64,000 nucleotides of DNA from Lachnoanaerobaculum umeaense. GTDB taxonomy: Bacteria > Bacillota > Clostridia > Lachnospirales > Lachnospiraceae. The translations under genes were made by a program, and so were the position numbers. Where the stretch lies: assembly GCF_003589745.1 (NCBI RefSeq), contig NZ_CP032364.1, positions 558,001-622,000 on the forward strand. Direction: 5' to 3'. Each line of letters starts with the position of its first letter. Within the stretch, counting starts at the first letter, position 1. The notes under the pieces were generated by a model. The model was not told the origin of the DNA. It made no database searches and worked only from the letters and a program-made list of their open reading frames with translations. Of the stretch, positions 13,530 through 23,004 are shown one piece after another.

Positions 13530-15517
13530 CCTGACTTCCGTCGTTTCTCTCAAAACCTAGTACTCTAGGTATACAAGAGCATGCAGTTTTGAAAGAAATT
13601 GTCGACTTCAGCTTTGGTTAAATAGAGGGCATCAAGGTTACTAAAACCAACCAGTTTTTTAACCTTTTCGTTAACGGCCTGGTTTCTTGATATATTGATA
13701 TATGTATCATCACCTTTATTTACCACCCTAAAATCACGCATAAAGTTGATCAAGTCATAAGAGTTTATTTTATTCTTGAAACACTTGATTTCTAATACTC
13801 TTAAAAGAAACAAGCTAAGGTAGCATATCAAAAAATGCCCATAGATTGTTTCTTTTTTCTGTAAATAAACGGGTCTTGCATCCAGGTATGATTTTGTAAG
13901 TCTAAAAGATTCTTCGATCTTCCATAGGCTATGGTATGTTTTATATACCTGTAATGGCTCCATATCTATTTCGGATGTCACTAAAAGATTATATCCTGCA
14001 TATTTAAGATCTTCATCAATCTTAGATTTATTTAAATCTATTATAGGCTTTATTGTCTTGCCTGTACTATCTTTAGTTATAATGTCTACATATTTAGCAC
14101 AATCTCCAAGTTCATCTTTAGCGATATTTTTGTATGTAGAAAACTTTGAAGCTTTATCGACCATTTTCATTATTTCAAGCCTTTGTTTCTTTGCAAGGTT
14201 AGGATTATAAGAGACGATACGCTTTTCTTTTACAGAAAACCTTGTAACACACTCTTTTCCTGTTTCCGGATCAATCTCTTTAAAACTGTAATCAAAGCTG
14301 TCAATACAGGATTTAAGACGAAAAGATATATTACCTCTTTCATCAGTGTAATTAGAAAAGACATTTGTATCATTCTCAAGTAGAACCCATTTCTTTTCCT
14401 TTTCACTTAGATTCTTACCATGTATTGATTTTGAAAATATATAGCCGTCACTAGCTTCTTTAACTGCAGCATAAATATTTCTTGCACAATTAAGGCCTTT
14501 ATCAGCCACCTGAATTGTCTTGCCTGATACGCTGTGTCGTTGCTTCATTTCTTCAATAACTTTTCTAATATATGGCTTTTCCGATTCATTTCCGGGATAC
14601 ATTTGCATGGAGACAGGTACTAGATCAGCATCTAAAAGTAAAGCCTGCCCTATTATCGGAGAGTGCCTATTCTCTTTTGAAGGTCCCTTTTGCTTGTCAT
14701 CGCTAGGAAGATCAATTTCAAAGTAATAATTAGTACAATCGAAAAATACATTGCTTAAATCTCTTTTAAAATACTTTTCATAAGAGTGATTAAACAAATC
14801 AATGTACTTCTTATAAGACTCTCCTATGAAAGAACACCCGTCATATACTTGGTCTTCAGAGATTGTAGAGCTGCCGTAAATGTATGGAAAGACATGAGAG
14901 GCTGTCTTTGACTTAGAGCATGGTGATATAACCCTTGCATAAATAAGTTGTGTAATTAAGTCAAATACAGAGAACTGAAAACGCATTTGAGAAGCAAGTA
15001 TATCAATAGTTTCCTTAACATCAAGCTCATCAATCAATGAGTAGAGCAAGAAGTGTCCTATATTAAGTTCAACAGGAGTGGAAAATGCACGAGGACGGGA
15101 TTCTTCAGAAAGAACTTTTGTTCTATTCTCATTTTGCTCTTTTACATAATCGCTATAAAATTTAATCGGATCCGGAATCTCATCTGAAGTCAGATCTTCA
15201 ACGTAACCAAAAGATTTTACATTTCTTGTTCTTGGTTGCTTTTTATCCTTATCCCAAAATGATTCATACATCTGAAGATAAGTACCTTTTTTCTTCTTTT
15301 CTTTTCTCAAAAAATAAGCCATAAACACCTCTAAAAGTAAAGTACTATGAAGTACTATGATTATAACATGCTGTAAAAATTTTTTCAATTTTTTCAAATT
15401 ATTTTTTATGTAAGAAAAGCCTTTAAAATAAAGGGTTTAAAAGAATTGTATAAAATTAAATAGTTTGCTAAAAATTTGAAACGTCGGAAATTTCATAGTA
15501 CTTCGACGGAAGACGGG
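13530..15517 (-). mobile_element. IS1634-like insertion sequence
   Basis: 1988 bp. Terminal inverted repeats: CCTGACTTCCGTCG at the left (13530-13543) and the complement of CCCGTCTTCCGTCG at the right (15504-15517), 12 of 14 positions alike. One transposase gene fills the element. Repeated AGTACTATGA units at about 15340-15360 lie in front of the transposase and may be its control sites. The element separates the MFS gene from the MBOAT gene. Confidence 0.88.
13565..15322 (-). CDS. IS1634 family transposase
   Basis: 585 residues from ATG 15322 (GAGGTG upstream); a further upstream start at 15397 is less likely. DDE residues: first Asp in NVFFDCTNYYFE, second in QVADKGLNCAR, Glu in LWKIEESFRLTKSYLDARPV. 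The N terminus (AYFLRKEKKKKGTYLQMYES) is typical of the family. Length and domain order are full, so it is probably functional. Confidence 0.92.
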   Translation of the reverse strand: MAYFLRKEKKKKGTYLQMYESFWDKDKKQPRTRNVKSFGYVEDLTSDEIPDPIKFYSDYVKEQNENRTKVLSEESRPRAFSTPVELNIGHFLLYSLIDELDVKETIDILASQMRFQFSVFDLITQLIYARVISPCSKSKTASHVFPYIYGSSTISEDQVYDGCSFIGESYKKYIDLFNHSYEKYFKRDLSNVFFDCTNYYFEIDLPSDDKQKGPSKENRHSPIIGQALLLDADLVPVSMQMYPGNESEKPYIRKVIEEMKQRHSVSGKTIQVADKGLNCARNIYAAVKEASDGYIFSKSIHGKNLSEKEKKWVLLENDTNVFSNYTDERGNISFRLKSCIDSFDYSFKEIDPETGKECVTRFSVKEKRIVSYNPNLAKKQRLEIMKMVDKASKFSTYKNIAKDELGDCAKYVDIITKDSTGKTIKPIIDLNKSKIDEDLKYAGYNLLVTSEIDMEPLQVYKTYHSLWKIEESFRLTKSYLDARPVYLQKKETIYGHFLICYLSLFLLRVLEIKCFKNKINSYDLINFMRDFRVVNKGDDTYINISRNQAVNEKVKKLVGFSNLDALYLTKAEVDNFFQNCMLLYT

Positions 15518-15578
15518 TGTGTAATACTCGGCTTTATAATTTTAAAGAAAATATAAATATAGAGACAATTGTATTATA
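15518..15578 (+). repeat. 61-bp target-site duplication, right copy
   Basis: Identical to 13469-13529. The original uninterrupted locus would have had a single copy between the MFS and MBOAT genes. Confidence 0.85.
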
Positions 15579-15636
15579 TATGTAGTAGAATGGTATGGAA
15601 GATTAAAAGTATGGGAAATATTATAGGGGATTGGTT

Positions 15637-17088
15637 ATGCAGTTTAATTCTTTTATTTTTATATTATTGTTTTTACCAGTGACGGTTGCACTATATTTTA
15701 TAGCTAATAGAGTGTGTAGTAGACTTGGTAAATTAGTGTTATTGGTATCTAGTGTTATTTTTTATAGTTATACAGATTATAAGCTACTTTTTATATTGGT
15801 ATTAAGTATATTTGTGAATTACATAGGCACTATTTTGATTGAGAGGTATAGAGATAGAAAAAATATGCTTTTAGTTGCTATACCTATAATAGCTAATATT
15901 ATGTTATTACTATACTTTAAGTATTTGAATTTTACGATATCAAATATAAATTTTATCTTTTCTCGGAATATAGCATTAAATAATATTATATTACCATTAG
16001 GAATAAGCTTTTTTACATTTCAACAAATAGCATATGTGGTGGCGGTATCCAAAGGAGATATTAAAGATAATAATATCATAGATTATATCATATTTATTCT
16101 TTATTTTCCAAAGATCTTAATGGGACCATTGATGGATCCGGTGGATTTTATAGAACAGTTAAATGATGATGATTTAAAGAAAATAGATATTGAAAATATA
16201 GCACTTGGTATTAAAATATTTTCATTAGGATTATTTAAAAAAGTTATGTTTGCAGACGTTTTTGCTAAAGTAGTTAACTGGGGTTATTCAAATATAGGTG
16301 ATGCATCATCGATGGATTTGATACTAGTGATACTTTTCTATAGCTTTGAGATTTATTTTGATTTTAGTGGCTATAGTGATATGGCAACAGGAGCATCTCT
16401 TATGTTAAATATAAAATTACCAATCAATTTTGATTCACCATATAAGGCCTTATCAATAAAAGATTTTTGGAAAAGATGGCATATTTCACTCACATCTTTT
16501 TTGACAAAGTATATTTATATTCCTTTAGGCGGAAATAAGAGAGGAATTGTAAGAACTTATATAAATATTATGTTTGTGTTTATTATAAGTGGCATTTGGC
16601 ATGGAGCTAACTGGACATTTATTTTGTGGGGTGTATTAAACGGTGCTTTAAGTATAATAGATAAAATACTGGATAAATATGAAAAAAAGATGTTTGAAGC
16701 TGTAAGATGGATAGGTACGTTTATTATTGTTACAATACTATGGTCATTGTTTAGAGCGGAGTCAATAAAACAGTGGTCTGAGATAATGATGAAGATCTTG
16801 ATGTTCCAAGATTTAAATATTACAAATGGTCCAATTTGGCTATTAGCATTTCCTGAAATGATATTCTTTAATGATTTATTAAAACTTAGATGGTTTGTAG
16901 ATAATGTAAAAGGGTTTTGGGTTTTACTATGGACATTATTATCTTTTGCTATATGTCTATTGTTTGAGAATAATTACAGAAAGTTAAGAGTAAATTCGTT
17001 TGCTGTGACCATATTTGCTGCTCTTATATTTATTTGGAGTATAATTTGTTTGAGTAGTGAGTCTTCATTTGTTTATTTTAATTTTTAG
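15637..17088 (+). CDS. MBOAT family membrane O-acyltransferase (AlgI-like)
   Basis: 483 residues from ATG 15637 (AGGGGA upstream); a TTG two codons earlier is less likely. About 11 membrane segments. The AlgI/DltB hallmark motifs are present: SIKDFWKRWHISLTSFLTK and the catalytic His region SGIWHGANWTFILWG. Such proteins move acyl groups (usually acetyl) across the membrane onto an extracellular glycan, normally with a partner. The next gene, 12 bases downstream, is that likely partner. The acceptor may be the polysaccharide made by the cluster 4 kb downstream. Confidence 0.93.
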   Translation: MQFNSFIFILLFLPVTVALYFIANRVCSRLGKLVLLVSSVIFYSYTDYKLLFILVLSIFVNYIGTILIERYRDRKNMLLVAIPIIANIMLLLYFKYLNFTISNINFIFSRNIALNNIILPLGISFFTFQQIAYVVAVSKGDIKDNNIIDYIIFILYFPKILMGPLMDPVDFIEQLNDDDLKKIDIENIALGIKIFSLGLFKKVMFADVFAKVVNWGYSNIGDASSMDLILVILFYSFEIYFDFSGYSDMATGASLMLNIKLPINFDSPYKALSIKDFWKRWHISLTSFLTKYIYIPLGGNKRGIVRTYINIMFVFIISGIWHGANWTFILWGVLNGALSIIDKILDKYEKKMFEAVRWIGTFIIVTILWSLFRAESIKQWSEIMMKILMFQDLNITNGPIWLLAFPEMIFFNDLLKLRWFVDNVKGFWVLLWTLLSFAICLLFENNYRKLRVNSFAVTIFAALIFIWSIICLSSESSFVYFNF

Positions 17089-17100
17089 AGGTATTTATAG

Positions 17101-18762
17101 ATGAGAATACAAAGATACTTAATAGCTTGGTTTTTAATCATTATAGTAGGATTGGGGTCAATAATTGGAATGGTATATTATGTTGACCCACTATTTCATT
17201 ATCATAAGCCACGTGAAGATAAGTTTTTCTACTCATTAGAGGGCACTCACCAAAGAGAATTAAATGATGGTATAATAAAGCATTTTGATTATGATGCAAT
17301 GATTACAGGAACATCTATGACTGAAAATTTTAAAACATCAGAAGTAGATGAATTGTTCAATGTTAATTCTATTAAGGTGCCATTCGCTGGTGCAACATAT
17401 TATGAAATAAATAATAATATTAGAACAGCACTTAAATATAATCCCAAATTAAAATTAGTGATAAGGGGATTGGATGTTTCTATGATTGATGAGGATGCAG
17501 ATAAACTGAGAATTGACCTTGGTGAATATCCTACATATTTGTATGATAATAATCCATTTAACGATGTAAATTATATCTTTAATAAAGATATAATTTTTGA
17601 AAGAGTGTATAAAATGATTAAAGATAGGAGTGAAAAAGATTTTAAACCGGGTATAGTATCTTTTGATGATTATTCAAATTGGACAAAAAATAATTATGGA
17701 TACAGTTATGGGCTGAATTCAGAACACCTGTCAAAACTCGATTTTGATAAAATTGGAACGCCAATATTCTTAACAGAAGAGGAAAAAGAGGTGATTAAAG
17801 ATAATATTACTAAAAATGTTACAGATATAGCAGATGAATATTCAGAAGTTTCATTTTATTATTTTTACACGCCATATAGTATATTGACATACTTAGGGTA
17901 TATATCAGATGGTAGCATATATAAAAATATTGAAAAAATGGAGTATGCTACAGAACTGATTTTGGAACATAAAAATATAAAACTTTATTCATTATGTGGA
18001 GATATGAGTATTATTACGGATATTAATAACTATAGAGAAGAAATGCTAAATATTCCGAATCCTGATAATCCTAAAGTCAGTGATGAATTTTGGGATACGT
18101 CACACTATGGAGAATGGATAAATAGTTATATTTTACAGTGTATGTATAAGGATGAGTATAGACTAACGGAAGAAAATTATAAAGATGTTTTTGCCAAACA
18201 GCTTAGTGATATTTTAGAGTTTGATTTTCACAGTTTATATAATCAAGAGAATTACAAGAATGATTATTATATGGCGGCTCTGTATAATAGAAAGATATGG
18301 GGAGTCGAGCCAATAGACTTGATTGAAAACAATAATGGTATTGAATTAAAAAATGCCGAAATAGTAAGTGATCAAAAAGATGGTAAAAAGATTATAAAGT
18401 GTATAGGCAACCTACCAAGGTCATATGATAGTATAATTACTCCAGAGGACGTAATAGTTGGAGATAACTATATAGGTGCAAAAATTACATTGAATAATAT
18501 TGGTAAACACAAATATATTGTGTTTTATGGTAAGAAAGTTGAAGGTTTGGGACAGCCGACAGTAATAGTGTTAGATGATAAAAAACAAAAAATAAATGAA
18601 GTTTCTGCAAGTTGTAATGATATAGGAAATGATTGGGAGCAGTATATTGTAGATATATCTCAACAAAATGGTGAAATAACAATTTATTTTAACGGTGGGT
18701 ATATCGATGATGCGGGTGGTTTATATACTGAATATATATTTAGTGATATTATACTTTACTGA
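17101..18762 (+). CDS. Membrane-anchored extracellular partner of MBOAT, SGNH-like with C-terminal domain
   Basis: 553 residues. One N-terminal membrane anchor (residues ~7-29), then an extracellular domain. GTSMTENFKTSEVDEL near residue 72 fits the nucleophile block of DltD/AlgX-type SGNH-like proteins (GTSM..N). A DTSHYGEW segment near residue 335 fits the Asp-x-x-His catalytic pair. After ~residue 400 a separate beta-rich region follows (ITLNNIGKHKYIVFYGKK, IVDISQQNGEITIYFNGG), which may bind carbohydrate. It is probably the transferase that places the acyl group on the glycan. The exact family name is uncertain. Confidence 0.7.
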   Translation: MRIQRYLIAWFLIIIVGLGSIIGMVYYVDPLFHYHKPREDKFFYSLEGTHQRELNDGIIKHFDYDAMITGTSMTENFKTSEVDELFNVNSIKVPFAGATYYEINNNIRTALKYNPKLKLVIRGLDVSMIDEDADKLRIDLGEYPTYLYDNNPFNDVNYIFNKDIIFERVYKMIKDRSEKDFKPGIVSFDDYSNWTKNNYGYSYGLNSEHLSKLDFDKIGTPIFLTEEEKEVIKDNITKNVTDIADEYSEVSFYYFYTPYSILTYLGYISDGSIYKNIEKMEYATELILEHKNIKLYSLCGDMSIITDINNYREEMLNIPNPDNPKVSDEFWDTSHYGEWINSYILQCMYKDEYRLTEENYKDVFAKQLSDILEFDFHSLYNQENYKNDYYMAALYNRKIWGVEPIDLIENNNGIELKNAEIVSDQKDGKKIIKCIGNLPRSYDSIITPEDVIVGDNYIGAKITLNNIGKHKYIVFYGKKVEGLGQPTVIVLDDKKQKINEVSASCNDIGNDWEQYIVDISQQNGEITIYFNGGYIDDAGGLYTEYIFSDIILY

Positions 18763-18909
18763 TATAGATAATATAAAGAAATAAGTTGCTGGTTTACTGT
18801 TAAGAGGAAAAGTTATATTATTAGTAATATAATCCCATCTTCAACAGTTTGGGAATGGAAAAGTGGCTTGAAACCTTGTATTTACACAATGTCATTAACT
18901 TAACGTTTG

Positions 18910-18944
18910 GAGCATACTCTTGCAAATAAGGGTATGCTCTTTTT
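18910..18944 (+). terminator. Terminator inside the left end of the IS4-like element
   Basis: GAGCATAC pairs with GTATGCTC, followed by TTTTTCTTT. It would stop transcription from the flanking operon into the transposase antisense strand. Confidence 0.7.
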
Positions 18945-19014
18945 CTTTCACTTTTACTATTATTAGCTTAAAAAGAGCATAGTTCACCAGTTTAAATCGA
19001 AATACTTATTCAGT

Positions 19015-20343
19015 TTAGAAACTTCGCTTATGTGTATTCGAGAAATTTGCTGCAAGCTGTCCTTTAGTTCTGTGATAATGTCTATCATGCCTTATCGGCA
19101 CTACATTTTTGCTTATTTCATCATACAATGCCTGTAGTAGCGCTACTTTTTTATTTCCATCTTTTTCTATAAGAATGTATATTAGGTCATTTTTCAGAAG
19201 TCCGATACTTAGGTTTCGGTTTAACTGCATTGTATGTTTATAATCATTCTTTAGGTGCTCCTGGCTACTTTCTTCTATATCACAGATTATATCTTCTGCA
19301 AGATTGTTAACATAAATAGTGCTGTTAATGTCCTGCTCAATAAGCACTGATTTTACCCCTGTGAAATTTTTGATTTTTAATCTGTCTTTCAAAACTTCAT
19401 AGGCCGTCTCTATACCCCAGCGCATATGATACAGTTCTGCAAAGCATTCCTCTGGAAATTTATCCCGTGGAAGATTAGTAGCGAAAATTTCTGACTTTCC
19501 ATCATCTAAACACACCTTTACAAATCTCATTGAAAAGGAATCTCTGCTCATCATGATAGTTTCTTCTTTTTTGCCAATATAATTTCTCCTTCTAGCCTTT
19601 GTTAATGTTATGTCGACATCCTCATCATTTGATTTTAATTCTTTCTGTTCAGCCTTATAGTCACTTGTTTTTAGTCTTGCTACAAAATACACTCCATCAT
19701 CTATAAAATTCAAAAATGCCGGTGTCGAAGGATAACCTCTATCCATAACAACAAGATAGGGATATCTGTTTCCAATTGTATCCTTTATTCCTTTTAACTG
19801 TTCCTGGGCTACTCGCATCTCATCAAACTTTACGGTATTAATACTGATTTCCAGAATAAAGCGATTAAGAACGTCGTAAATACATCCCAGCCCAATCTGA
19901 GCACATGGTTTTCCTCCTCTCACTGAGGCACTTCCGTATTTCTCGATGGTTTCATCAGTTGTAGGAATATTTATATCAGATCCATCTGCAGCTAAAATAA
20001 GGAATCCTTTATAGGTATATAGTTCTACCTCTTCATCCTGGTAAAAATTTTTATTATGTTCCTGATAAAGAAACTTAAATGCGTCTGGATTTAATTTCAT
20101 CCTTTGCTTTAGATAACCTGGTTTAGATATTTCTGTTCCCGGATGTGTTGTTTTCATATAATTTCGCAGCTCCATTTTGAGAGTAAGGCCCTTGCGATTA
20201 ATCATAGAATACACTAAATCTTCTAGTGGCATCTTTCTACGTCTGACAAGAGTGTTTGTTTTGCCACCACGACATACCTCAAGAAATACATCTGAAAGAA
20301 TATTATTCTGATCTTTTAATAGTCTATTCTGTGATTTTCTCAC
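19015..20343 (-). CDS. IS4 family transposase
   Basis: 442 residues. DDE positions: LAADGSDINIPTT, VVMDRGYPSTPAF, and the IS4 signature YHMRWGIETAYEVLK, which satisfies Y-x2-R-x3-E-x6-K. The N terminus and full length appear intact. A small gene lies just upstream in the same orientation (18-bp gap). Confidence 0.93.
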   Translation of the reverse strand: MRKSQNRLLKDQNNILSDVFLEVCRGGKTNTLVRRRKMPLEDLVYSMINRKGLTLKMELRNYMKTTHPGTEISKPGYLKQRMKLNPDAFKFLYQEHNKNFYQDEEVELYTYKGFLILAADGSDINIPTTDETIEKYGSASVRGGKPCAQIGLGCIYDVLNRFILEISINTVKFDEMRVAQEQLKGIKDTIGNRYPYLVVMDRGYPSTPAFLNFIDDGVYFVARLKTSDYKAEQKELKSNDEDVDITLTKARRRNYIGKKEETIMMSRDSFSMRFVKVCLDDGKSEIFATNLPRDKFPEECFAELYHMRWGIETAYEVLKDRLKIKNFTGVKSVLIEQDINSTIYVNNLAEDIICDIEESSQEHLKNDYKHTMQLNRNLSIGLLKNDLIYILIEKDGNKKVALLQALYDEISKNVVPIRHDRHYHRTKGQLAANFSNTHKRSF

Positions 20344-20360
20344 TACAGCCCTCCAATTAT

Positions 20361-20558
20361 TTAATCCTCATCATAAACAAGACGAGGTTTCTTCTTAGCA
20401 TAGGCTGCCTTCAAATATGGAATCTGCTCCCCAGTAACTGCACCCAGATTCGCTTTCACTGTCTGCACAACCTTGCCATCAATACGTTTGTTTTCAACAA
20501 GGCTGGCATAATAATACTTTTCACCTTTATATTCTTTTGTAAGTATTTTTATAAACAT
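20361..20558 (-). CDS. Small protein accompanying the IS4-like transposase
   Basis: 65 residues from ATG 20558 with GAGGTG upstream; an 8-codon longer start is less likely. Sequence MFIKILTKEYKGEKYYYASL and the LGAVTGEQIPYLKAAYAKK end resemble the N-terminal region of IS1634/IS4-type transposases (basic, beta-rich). It may be a split-off transposase N-terminal domain or a regulator of the element. Confidence 0.6.
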   Translation of the reverse strand: MFIKILTKEYKGEKYYYASLVENKRIDGKVVQTVKANLGAVTGEQIPYLKAAYAKKKPRLVYDED

Positions 20559-20772
20559 GCTACACCTCGTGATTTTTCTCACTATAAGTATAGCATAATT
20601 ATCTTTTTTAAACTATCTTTTTGTAATATTTTTCTCACTACTCTTAAGTTAATGACATTGTTTATTTACAAGGCTTTAGAGGCTGTTTGTATGTTACAAA
20701 CTGTTGAAGACCCGACATTACGATAATAAGGTTTTGTTATATTTTAGTAATACAATAAAAATATTTTAATAC

Positions 20773-20801
20773 TTGAAATAGTCAAGGATATAAGAGATAA
20801 T
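20773..20801 (+). promoter_or_regulatory. Promoter of the polysaccharide cluster
   Basis: TTGAAA (20773-20778), 17-bp spacer, GATAAT (20796-20801), 100 bp before the first gene. It lies between the IS4-like element and the cluster, so expression does not depend on read-through from the IS. Confidence 0.6.
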
Positions 20802-20900
20802 ATAATAGGTTTTATAAATAAGTATTTACGTTTGATATGATGGGTTTGTTGTGCTATTAATATCGTGATATATGTGTAGAGCTTTAAAGGGAGTATATAG

Positions 20901-21851
20901 GTGAATGGAGAGATTATGAACATGAACAAGGTACTGGTAACGGGAGCTGATGGTTTTATAGGGAAAAACTTGGTGTATAATCTATTAGAGCTAGGTAAAG
21001 AAGTCTATGCCGTAGTATACCCGGGAAATAATATTTATGAGGGAATTAGCAATGATAAATTACATGTTAAGTGCATGGATTTGAATCAAGTTATGAATCA
21101 TGTTAGAGAATTTCCAGAGGATATAGATGTAATGTATCATTTGGCTTGGATGGGAGTAAGACCTGAGGTTAGAAATGATTTAGATGTACAGATGATAAAC
21201 TTAAATATGACTATAGATTGCATGAAGCTTGCTATAGCTATTGGAATAAAAAAAATAGTTTTCCCGGGTTCGACAAATGAGTATTTGTACTATGGTAAGC
21301 CACTCAATAAAGATGCGGTTCCATCACCAAATAATGCTTATGGTGCTACAAAGATTGCTCTTAGATATATATGTAGTGACTATGCACAGAGAAATAATAT
21401 TGACTTTGTATATGCAATAGTAGCCGGAATATATGCAGCAGATAGAAGAGATAATAATGTTATATTTTATACAATAGATAAATTACTACACGAAGAGAAA
21501 CCAAAGCTTACAAAACTGGAGCAACTTTGGGACTATGTATATATAGATGATGTGATAGATGCAATGGTTGCGATAGGGGAAAGAGGTAAATCAGGTGCAG
21601 TATATGGAATCGGACATGGAGATAATTGGGCTTTAAGTAATTATATAAAGATTATACATGAAATGATTGACCCAAGTCTACCACTTGGAATAGGAGAGAT
21701 TCCATATAATAGTGATGTATTACCTTGTTCATGTATAGATTTGTCAGATATTGAAAGGGATACAGGATTTAAACCTAAGGTAGACTTTAGGGAAGGTATT
21801 CAAAAGGTTATAAATAAAATTAAGGAAGATTTGGTAGAAACAAATGGATAA
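20901..21851 (+). CDS. NAD(P)-dependent sugar epimerase/reductase (SDR), possibly CDP-sugar reductase
   Basis: 316 residues if GTG 20901 (AAGGGAG seven bases before) is used; ATG 20916 or 20922 would place the Rossmann motif VTGADGFIG nearer the usual position. Active-site YGATK (Y-x3-K) is present. The usual Ser/Thr triad block appears as GSTNEY. The extended SDR fold suits a nucleotide-sugar 4-reductase or epimerase. With rfbF, rfbG and rfbH in the same cluster, the best guess is a CDP-abequose/paratose synthase type (RfbJ/RfbS-like) reductase. It overlaps glf by 8 bp. Confidence 0.8.
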   Translation: MNGEIMNMNKVLVTGADGFIGKNLVYNLLELGKEVYAVVYPGNNIYEGISNDKLHVKCMDLNQVMNHVREFPEDIDVMYHLAWMGVRPEVRNDLDVQMINLNMTIDCMKLAIAIGIKKIVFPGSTNEYLYYGKPLNKDAVPSPNNAYGATKIALRYICSDYAQRNNIDFVYAIVAGIYAADRRDNNVIFYTIDKLLHEEKPKLTKLEQLWDYVYIDDVIDAMVAIGERGKSGAVYGIGHGDNWALSNYIKIIHEMIDPSLPLGIGEIPYNSDVLPCSCIDLSDIERDTGFKPKVDFREGIQKVINKIKEDLVETNG

Positions 21852-22989
21852 GAAGTATTATGTGGTTGGAAGTGGTATAGTAGGTTGTGTATTAGCTAGA
21901 GAGCTTGCAGACGCGGGAGCACATGTGATTGTATTTGAGAGAAGAAATCATACCGGAGGAAATGTGTATGACTATAAAGATGAGCATGGAATCCAGGTGC
22001 ATTTATATGGACCTCATATTTTCCATACCAAAATAAATAGAGTATGGGAGTATGTAACAAAATACTGTGAGTTTAAAGACTATAATCTTGTATGTGGTTC
22101 TGTAATGGATGGGAAATGTGTACCAACTTCATTTGATTTTGAGTCGGTAGATGTTTTTTTTCCGAAAGAGGCTGATACAATTAAAGAACATATAAAGATG
22201 GTGTTTGGTGACCAAAAAAGTGCATCAGTTCTAGATATGTTAGAATGTGAAGATGAGTATGTCAGAATGTTTGCACAGTATTTATATGATAAAGACTATG
22301 CCCCATATACTGCAAAGCAATGGGGGATTTCACCTGATAAAGTGGATAGACAGATTTTTAAAAGAGTTCCTGTTTTATTCTCATATGGAAGTAAATACTT
22401 TGACGATCCTTATCAAGCAATGCCTGTAAAGGGATACATGGAATTGATTGATAACTTACTTGATCATAAAAATATTGAAGTAAAAACAGGTGTTGAAGCA
22501 CTTGAACACATAAAGATTAAAGACAATGAAATTTACATAGATAATGAAAAAATAGATGGAACAGTAATATATACAGGTCCTATTGATGAGTTGTTTGAAT
22601 GTAAGTTTGGTAAATTGCCATATAGATCACTTAGATTTGAGTGGAAGTATGAAGATATTGAAAGCTTCCAGGACATGCCGGTAGTAGCATATCCACAAGC
22701 TGAAGGTTATACAAGAATAACCGAATATAAGAAGTTACCTGTGCAGGATGTAAGAGGTACGACCTATGCAGTTGAGTATCCACTTCCTTATGTACAGGGC
22801 GAGAGTAATGAGCCATACTATCCGGTTCTAACAGATGAAAGTAAAGTACTATTTGAGCAATATGCAGATCTTGCAAAAAGTGTAAAGGGATTGATTTGCT
22901 GCGGTAGACTGGCTGACTTTAAGTATTATAATATGGATTTGGCAATTAATAGAGCTCTTGAAGTGGCTGATGAAATTAAAAAGAATTAA
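21844..22989 (+). CDS. glf: UDP-galactopyranose mutase
   Basis: 381 residues, the normal length. FAD-binding motif VVGSGIVGCVLARELADAG at the N terminus, then RRNHTGGNVYD and GPHIFHT, the family signatures around the flavin and substrate site. YTGPIDELFE and the C-terminal GRLADFKYYNMD with flavin contacts are conserved. The enzyme converts UDP-Galp to UDP-Galf, so galactofuranose is expected in the exported glycan. Confidence 0.96.
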   Translation: MDKKYYVVGSGIVGCVLARELADAGAHVIVFERRNHTGGNVYDYKDEHGIQVHLYGPHIFHTKINRVWEYVTKYCEFKDYNLVCGSVMDGKCVPTSFDFESVDVFFPKEADTIKEHIKMVFGDQKSASVLDMLECEDEYVRMFAQYLYDKDYAPYTAKQWGISPDKVDRQIFKRVPVLFSYGSKYFDDPYQAMPVKGYMELIDNLLDHKNIEVKTGVEALEHIKIKDNEIYIDNEKIDGTVIYTGPIDELFECKFGKLPYRSLRFEWKYEDIESFQDMPVVAYPQAEGYTRITEYKKLPVQDVRGTTYAVEYPLPYVQGESNEPYYPVLTDESKVLFEQYADLAKSVKGLICCGRLADFKYYNMDLAINRALEVADEIKKN

Positions 22990-23004
22990 AAGTAGGAGAA
23001 AGGT

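Larger units (their letters stand above)
18838..20710 (-). mobile_element. IS4-like insertion sequence with long inverted ends
   Basis: The inner inverted repeats 18874-18903 and 20644-20673 are 30 bp with few mismatches. Similarity continues outwards to a TCTTCAACAGTTTG/CAAACTGTTGAAGA pair at 18838-18851 and 20697-20710, which gives the proposed ends. The element carries a transposase and a small upstream gene. No clear target duplication could be assigned, so the exact ends have some doubt. It separates the acyltransferase pair from the glycan cluster. Confidence 0.8.
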
